A stretch of 21,834 nucleotides of DNA from Podochytrium sp. JEL0797 (taxonomy: Eukaryota; Chytridiomycota; Chytridiomycetes; Chytridiales; Chytriomycetaceae), in assembly GCA_027596195.1 (NCBI GenBank), contig JADGJG010000383.1, forward strand, positions 1 to 21,834, written 5' to 3'. The notes under the pieces were generated by a model. That model was not told the DNA's origin, ran no database searches, and was given only the letters and a program-made list of their open reading frames with translations. Numbering within the stretch: the stretch's first letter is position 1; every line of letters starts with the position of its first letter. Made by a program: the position numbers and the translations under genes. This document shows positions 18,076-21,834 of this stretch, in pieces.

Positions 18076-18813
18076 CAAAGTTCATTAACTTCCGACTCAT
18101 CAAGTCTCTCTCGAAGGACCCCAAAGAACACCCATACATTCGCAGCATCCTTGTCCTTGCTCTCCAGCGGATTCGTCTATTCCGTGGAGACATGTTTGGC
18201 AAGGAGGTCAACGAGCCAAAACGCTGTTCGAATCGGTCCAAACGTCGCAGGAAATCATTTACTGCCGTTACCCCGAAAACTACCCCAACAGAGACCCAAA
18301 AAGATACAATGGCACCATTGAATCGTACCTTTGGAAGCCTGAAGTCGGTTGGCTTGATGTGTGCGCCGGGTTGCAATCGATGTGGGACTTCACAAAAGAT
18401 ATGCCCGATGATATGGTATTCGGTCCTGGGTGTAACGCACCGAAGTGACAAGAGACCTCGTGTGCGGAAACTGCGCAACGACAGTCGCCGAGGAACACCT
18501 TCTCAAGAAATGCGCCGTTTGCCAGAACGTTTCGTATTGCTCGCGTGAATGTCAGAAGGCTTCGTGGAAGGGCCACAAGAAATACTGCCGCGATGTGGTC
18601 GTCTTGAAATCCGGGGACATTGTGCGTCTGAGGAATTTGGTTCGGAAACGAGATCTCAACGGGCACTTGTACGAAATACACGAGTTAGATGAGGAGAGTG
18701 GGAGATGGCACGCGTCGTGGGTTGGGGGTTCGAACGATTTGGCCATTAAGCCAGAAAACATGGTGCGAATTTTGACATCCGAGGAAAGGAGCGATATTAT
18801 CCAGAGGAGTTGA
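18076..18813 (+). pseudogene. MYND zinc-finger protein, reading frame apparently disrupted
   Basis: Three well-formed protein blocks lie in order but in different frames. Block 1 (about 18076-18225): KFINFRLIKSLSKDPKEH and YIRSILVLALQRIRLFRGDM. Block 2 (about 18220-18447): LFESVQTSQEIIYCRYPENY, RYNGTIESYLWKPEVGWLD, CAGLQSMWDFTKDMPDDMV, ending in TGA at 18445-18447. Block 3 (18445-18813): a MYND finger with Cys pairs CGNC, CAVC, CSREC and a final HKKYC, then a tail GDIVRLRNLV, LNGHLYEIHELDEESGRWH and IKPENMVRI, of the kind that follows MYND fingers in fungal proteins. Block 3 has no upstream ATG and is preceded by an in-frame stop. The join of 2 to 3 needs a one-base shift or a very short intron; so does 1 to 2. 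MYND fingers bind Pro-rich partners, often in transcription control. This could be a pseudogene, a live gene with unusual introns, or a sequence error. Confidence 0.55.
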
Positions 18814-18815
18814 GG

Positions 18816-18821
18816 AATAAA
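18816..18821 (+). terminator. Poly(A) signal AATAAA after the MYND frame
   Basis: AATAAA begins 2 nt after the TGA at 18811-18813. It shows that the MYND frame ends as a normal gene would, only 84 nt before the AP-2 mu start codon. Confidence 0.5.
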
Positions 18822-18897
18822 TGCGTTTCTTTCTTCGTTCTTTGTGCAATTGGAAACTTGTGGAGATTTCGAAAAACGACAGCGAAGGCCATCGAAG

Positions 18898-20479
18898 ATG
18901 ATTTCGGCCATTTTCATATTCAACGCCAAGGGAGAGGTCCTGATCAGCCGGCTGTACCGCAACGATGTCAAGTGAGTATTGTTTAAGCACTTGGATGCAC
19001 TCCCCTGACCCTTGGACCAGACGCACGGCAAGCGATGTTTTCCGCATCCAAGTGGTTTCCTCCGTTGATGTTCGCTCGCCCATCACCAACGTTGGCTCCA
19101 CATCCTTCTTCCACCACAAACACGAAAATATTTACGTTGTGGCTGTCACCAAGTTGAATGCGAATGCCGCCTTTGTCTTCGAGTATCTCTACAAAGTGGT
19201 CGAGATTGGAAAGAGCTATTTCGGCAAGCTGGATGAACAGGCCGTGAAGGCCAATTTCACGCTGATTTACGAGCTGTTGGACGGTGCGTTTGGCTCTCTT
19301 TTCGATAAGGGGTCTCAATTCAACCCCACAGAAATCTGCGACTTTGGATTCCCTCAAATCACGGAGCCAGAGGCCCTCAAACTGTATATTACAACAGAGG
19401 GTGTCAAGAACGAGAAGGCGATCGTGAGTATTTCCGTAGTGGTATCGTGGTCTCAAAGAACGCCGTTTTTTCTCCACAGTTGGAGTCGGGAAAACAAATC
19501 GCGATCCAGGCTACCGGGGCCGTTTCTTGGAGAAGACCGGACATCAAATACCGCAAAAACGAAGCCTTTATTGATGTCGTTGAGTCGGTGAATTTGCTGA
19601 TGAGTTCGAAAGGTATCCCTCGAATCCACCTCGTCGGCTGCTGACCCCTCCTCCACCCAAACAGGAAACATTCTGCGCGCAGACGTCTCTGGGCAAGTCA
19701 TGATGCGTGCCTACCTCTCTGGAATGCCCGAATGTAAATTTGGACTCAACGACCGCGTCGCAGTGGAGGGCGGTGAACATCTTGGTCGAATCGTCCCCCC
19801 AACCATTTCGTCCAACAAAAAGGGCGGCTCGTCAACCGTCGACCTTGACGACGCCCAGTTCCATCAATGCGTCAAACTCAGCAACTTTGAAGAGTCTCGT
19901 ACCATCACATTTATTCCGCCCGACGGAGAATTCGAACTCATGCGGTACCGATCGACCAACAATGTGTACCTCCCGTTTCGTGTGAACGCAATCGTGGACG
20001 AGCACGCCGAAGAGATGCATGTCTCTTACAAAATCTCGGTCCGCTCGCTGTTTGATCCGAAAGTGTTTGGTCAGAACGTGGTCATCAAAATTCCAACCCC
20101 CCCGAGCACAAACAACACGAAAATCAAAGTCACTGGTGGGAAGGCCAAGTATGTTGGGTCCGAGAACGCGATTGTATGGAAGATTGCCCGATTCCAAGGG
20201 GGGCAGGAATACGTTATCACGGCGTCTGCTGAGACGGCCACAACGAATTCGAAGAAAGCCTGGTCGAGGCCTCCGATTTCGATTGATTTCCAGGTCGTGA
20301 TGTTCACTTCTTCTGGATTGGTTGTGCGGTTCTTGAAGTATGTTTTTTTCTTGCGGCGTGCCCTCGATTCTAGTCTCACTCTTGTCGTTTTCCTTCCCAG
20401 AATCTTTGAAAAGAGCAACTACCAGTCTGTCAAATGGGTTAGATACCTCACCAAAGCGGGAACCTATCAAATCAGGTAA
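18898..20479 (+). CDS. APM4: AP-2 clathrin adaptor complex subunit mu
   Basis: Six exons, 18898-18971, 19021-19283, 19332-19423, 19480-19612, 19665-20337 and 20401-20479, join in frame to 437 residues (435 in human AP2M1). Introns are 48-63 nt. The N-terminal longin half starts [21 protein letters not shown] and includes [16 protein letters not shown] and [18 protein letters not shown]. The C-terminal mu homology domain includes [47 protein letters not shown] and [16 protein letters not shown]. The N-terminal half matches AP-2 mu better than AP-1 mu. Family knowledge: the subunit binds YxxPhi signals and PI(4,5)P2 at the plasma membrane for clathrin endocytosis. The linker threonine phosphorylated by AAK1-type kinases is kept in [10 protein letters not shown], and the two YxxPhi-pocket residues are kept (Asp of FIDVVESVN, Trp of VKWVRY). 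Apparently intact. Confidence 0.96.
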
Positions 20480-20590
20480 AAGCGAAGTGTGTTTTGTGTT
20501 GATTTTTTCCCCTAAAAACCCGACCCTTCTCGCGTCTTTAGATTTTAAACAACATCCAACGTATTCTGTTCTTTTCGTCTGTCTTTCGTG

Positions 20591-20596
20591 AATAAA
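20591..20596 (+). terminator. Poly(A) signal AATAAA of the AP-2 mu gene
   Basis: AATAAA lies 112 nt after the stop at 20477-20479 and is followed by an A-rich and then TTG/TTTT-rich stretch. The next gene starts about 105 nt further on. Confidence 0.55.
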
Positions 20597-20700
20597 AAAA
20601 GCCACCCTTGTTTTGATTTTGGTCTCGTGGCGGGAAACGGCGGGTCAAACATGAAAGTCCGAACCCGCCCACCAGAAAGTTCTCATCAAACAGGCGAAAT

Positions 20701-21792
20701 ATGAACGGCATCCCAACTGCTTCCCCTGATGAGGCAACGCCACGGTCGTCGAAGAATTTCTCGCAGGAGGTCAAAATCTCGGGCCTCAGCAAGCGAGAGG
20801 TGAGAATTCGGACAGAGCACTCGTAACACCTTCTGATACGGGATTCTTGACCAGGTCAAGGAACGAATGGAAGAGCTGCTCGCTCGAATTCACGAGTTGG
20901 AAACGGAGAACGGTCTCTTGAACGACGTGAGTCTCCAATCGGCCGCTTATTTACACCTTGAAACTGAGTTCTGCAAACCTGCGGCATCGCCAAACACAAT
21001 ACCAGAAATGCACTGCCACCGTCGAAGAATCTTCTTCCGTCTCTCACGCGCTTGATTGCGCGACCGTCGAAACCGCCTCCATCCGCTCCAGTCTCGAATC
21101 ACTCCAACAGGAGCATGGCTCATTGCTCCAAAACAACAAGGATATGAACCAAATGCTCGAAACAGAGGTCTTCTTTTATGGGGGATCTTACCGAAAAAAA
21201 CTAAAGCGCGTTTTGTTATTCTTTCAGATGGAATCGTTCGAAGCAACCAAATCGCAATGGGCCGCACAAGAACAAACCCTCCTGTCCACTATCAAGTCCC
21301 TCAAAGTAGACCTCAAAACAGCCAAATCGCACCTCGCGAAACAGTCGCAAGAGTCCGAAGGAACGCACATCTTTGTGGATGAATTGAAACTCGCGAATCG
21401 AGGGTTGGAAGCGAAGGTGGAGGAATTAACGGATCAGGTTACTGTGGTTTGTTCCTTTTTTTGGCTTGCTCATATGGGTCTGGCGAAACTGACCACTGTG
21501 GCCACCCAGCTCCAAAACACAATTTCAAGTCTCAAACAAACCGCCTTCTGCCAAACACAAGCGCAGTCCCACCTTCAAAAGAAATACGACGAGCTTGAAG
21601 CCGAGTCGAAACAGCCTCTTGGTCATCAAAACGAGGAGACCTCCGCGACCGCGAAATCCGCTTCTTGCGTGGAACATGACGCGATCCAGATGGTTGAAAT
21701 AAACTCCGAATCAGAGACAACATGCACGCACGGTGGAAACGCGGAATCCTCTTTACATGAGGAGACTGCGTCCGACAATGCAGGTAAACCCT

Positions 21793-21834
<42 letters not shown>
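20701..21834 (+). CDS. Coiled-coil protein of unknown function, 5' part
   Basis: Exons 20701-20799, 20855-20926, 21006-21167, 21228-21437 and 21510-21783 join in frame to about 272 residues, then a donor GTAAAC at 21784 leads into an intron that runs into the terminal poly-G. Introns are 55, 79, 60 and 72 nt; the first four exons end in phase 0. The protein opens with a Ser/Pro-rich disordered leader (MNGIPTASPDEATPRSSKNF). It continues with heptad-rich helices (VKERMEELLARIHELETENG, then FVDELKLANRGLEAKVEELT and QNTISSLKQT, HLQKKYDELEAES), and then turns acidic and Ser/Thr-rich. The first ATG is used because it opens this frame; no upstream alternative is evident. I do not recognise a family. 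Centrosome, basal body or golgin-type scaffolds have this look, but coiled coils alone do not assign function. Confidence 0.7.
21794..21834. repeat. Poly-G homopolymer (41 G) ending the window
   Basis: An uninterrupted run of 41 G starts 10 nt inside the last intron of the coiled-coil gene and reaches the end of the window. It either is the edge of a genuine long G tract that stopped the assembly, or is an artefact of dark-cycle G calls or polymerase slippage at a contig end. Confidence 0.9.

Noticed and set aside
17810..18478. Minus-strand 222-residue frame with a WD40-like stretch (QAVIWDMTTG)
   Set aside because: A single short resemblance with no second repeat. The plus strand carries better protein evidence over most of the same DNA (MYND and its upstream blocks).
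21794..21834. Poly-G run as a telomere
   Set aside because: Pure G without the TTAGGG-type unit, sitting inside an intron of an open gene.

Overview
The window is gene-dense nuclear DNA from a eukaryotic microbe, most likely a zoosporic fungus (chytrid type). The support is: many short GT-AG introns (mostly 41-100 nt, a few up to about 330), genes packed tail-to-tail or head-to-head with little spacing, AATAAA signals just after stop codons, fungal-type housekeeping genes (GPN1/Npa3, ICP55, AP-2 mu), a secreted Cys-rich GPI-type protein, and a protein resembling the ciliary microtubule inner protein C20orf85/CIMIP1, which would fit an organism with a flagellum. The species assignment is inference. 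No prokaryotic operon, CRISPR array or intact transposon was seen.

Layout. 1-398 (-): 5' end of GPN-loop GTPase 1. 1205-1894 (+): TATA-driven secreted protein built from two copies of a six-cysteine module. 2123-3847 (-): GNAT acetyltransferase with a frame break. 4144-6156 (-): mitochondrial Xaa-Pro aminopeptidase ICP55, five exons. 6267-8959 (-): Ala/Glu-rich disordered protein whose phase-2 exon junctions fall on repeated MARCKS-effector-like KKxFSFK motifs. 9170-10064 (+): truncated, broken, inverted second copy of the GNAT gene. 10237-11317 (-): CIMIP1-like protein, only 26 bp head-to-head from a small single-pass membrane protein (11344-11762, +). 11890-12844 (+): broken peroxidase-like fragment. 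12946-16340 (-): nucleoside monophosphate kinase with one intact and two decayed P-loop modules, followed by a long coiled coil. 16575-17340 (+): DEAH helicase pseudogene. 17571-17644 (-): tRNA-Asn(GUU). 18076-18813 (+): MYND zinc-finger reading frames, apparently disrupted. 18898-20479 (+): AP-2 mu, intact. 20701-end (+): coiled-coil protein, cut by a 41-base poly-G run at the window end.

The genes do not form one pathway. Intact conserved housekeeping genes (GTPase for RNA polymerase II assembly, mitochondrial protease, endocytic adaptor) alternate with lineage-specific repeat-built proteins and four broken genes. Two proteins may relate to the flagellum: the CIMIP1-like protein and, more speculatively, the kinase/coiled-coil protein. 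The strongest candidates for something new are the kinase with decayed duplicate modules sharing intron positions, and the MARCKS-like protein made of symmetric repeated exons. All exon models were built by eye from splice sites and reading frame, without transcript data.
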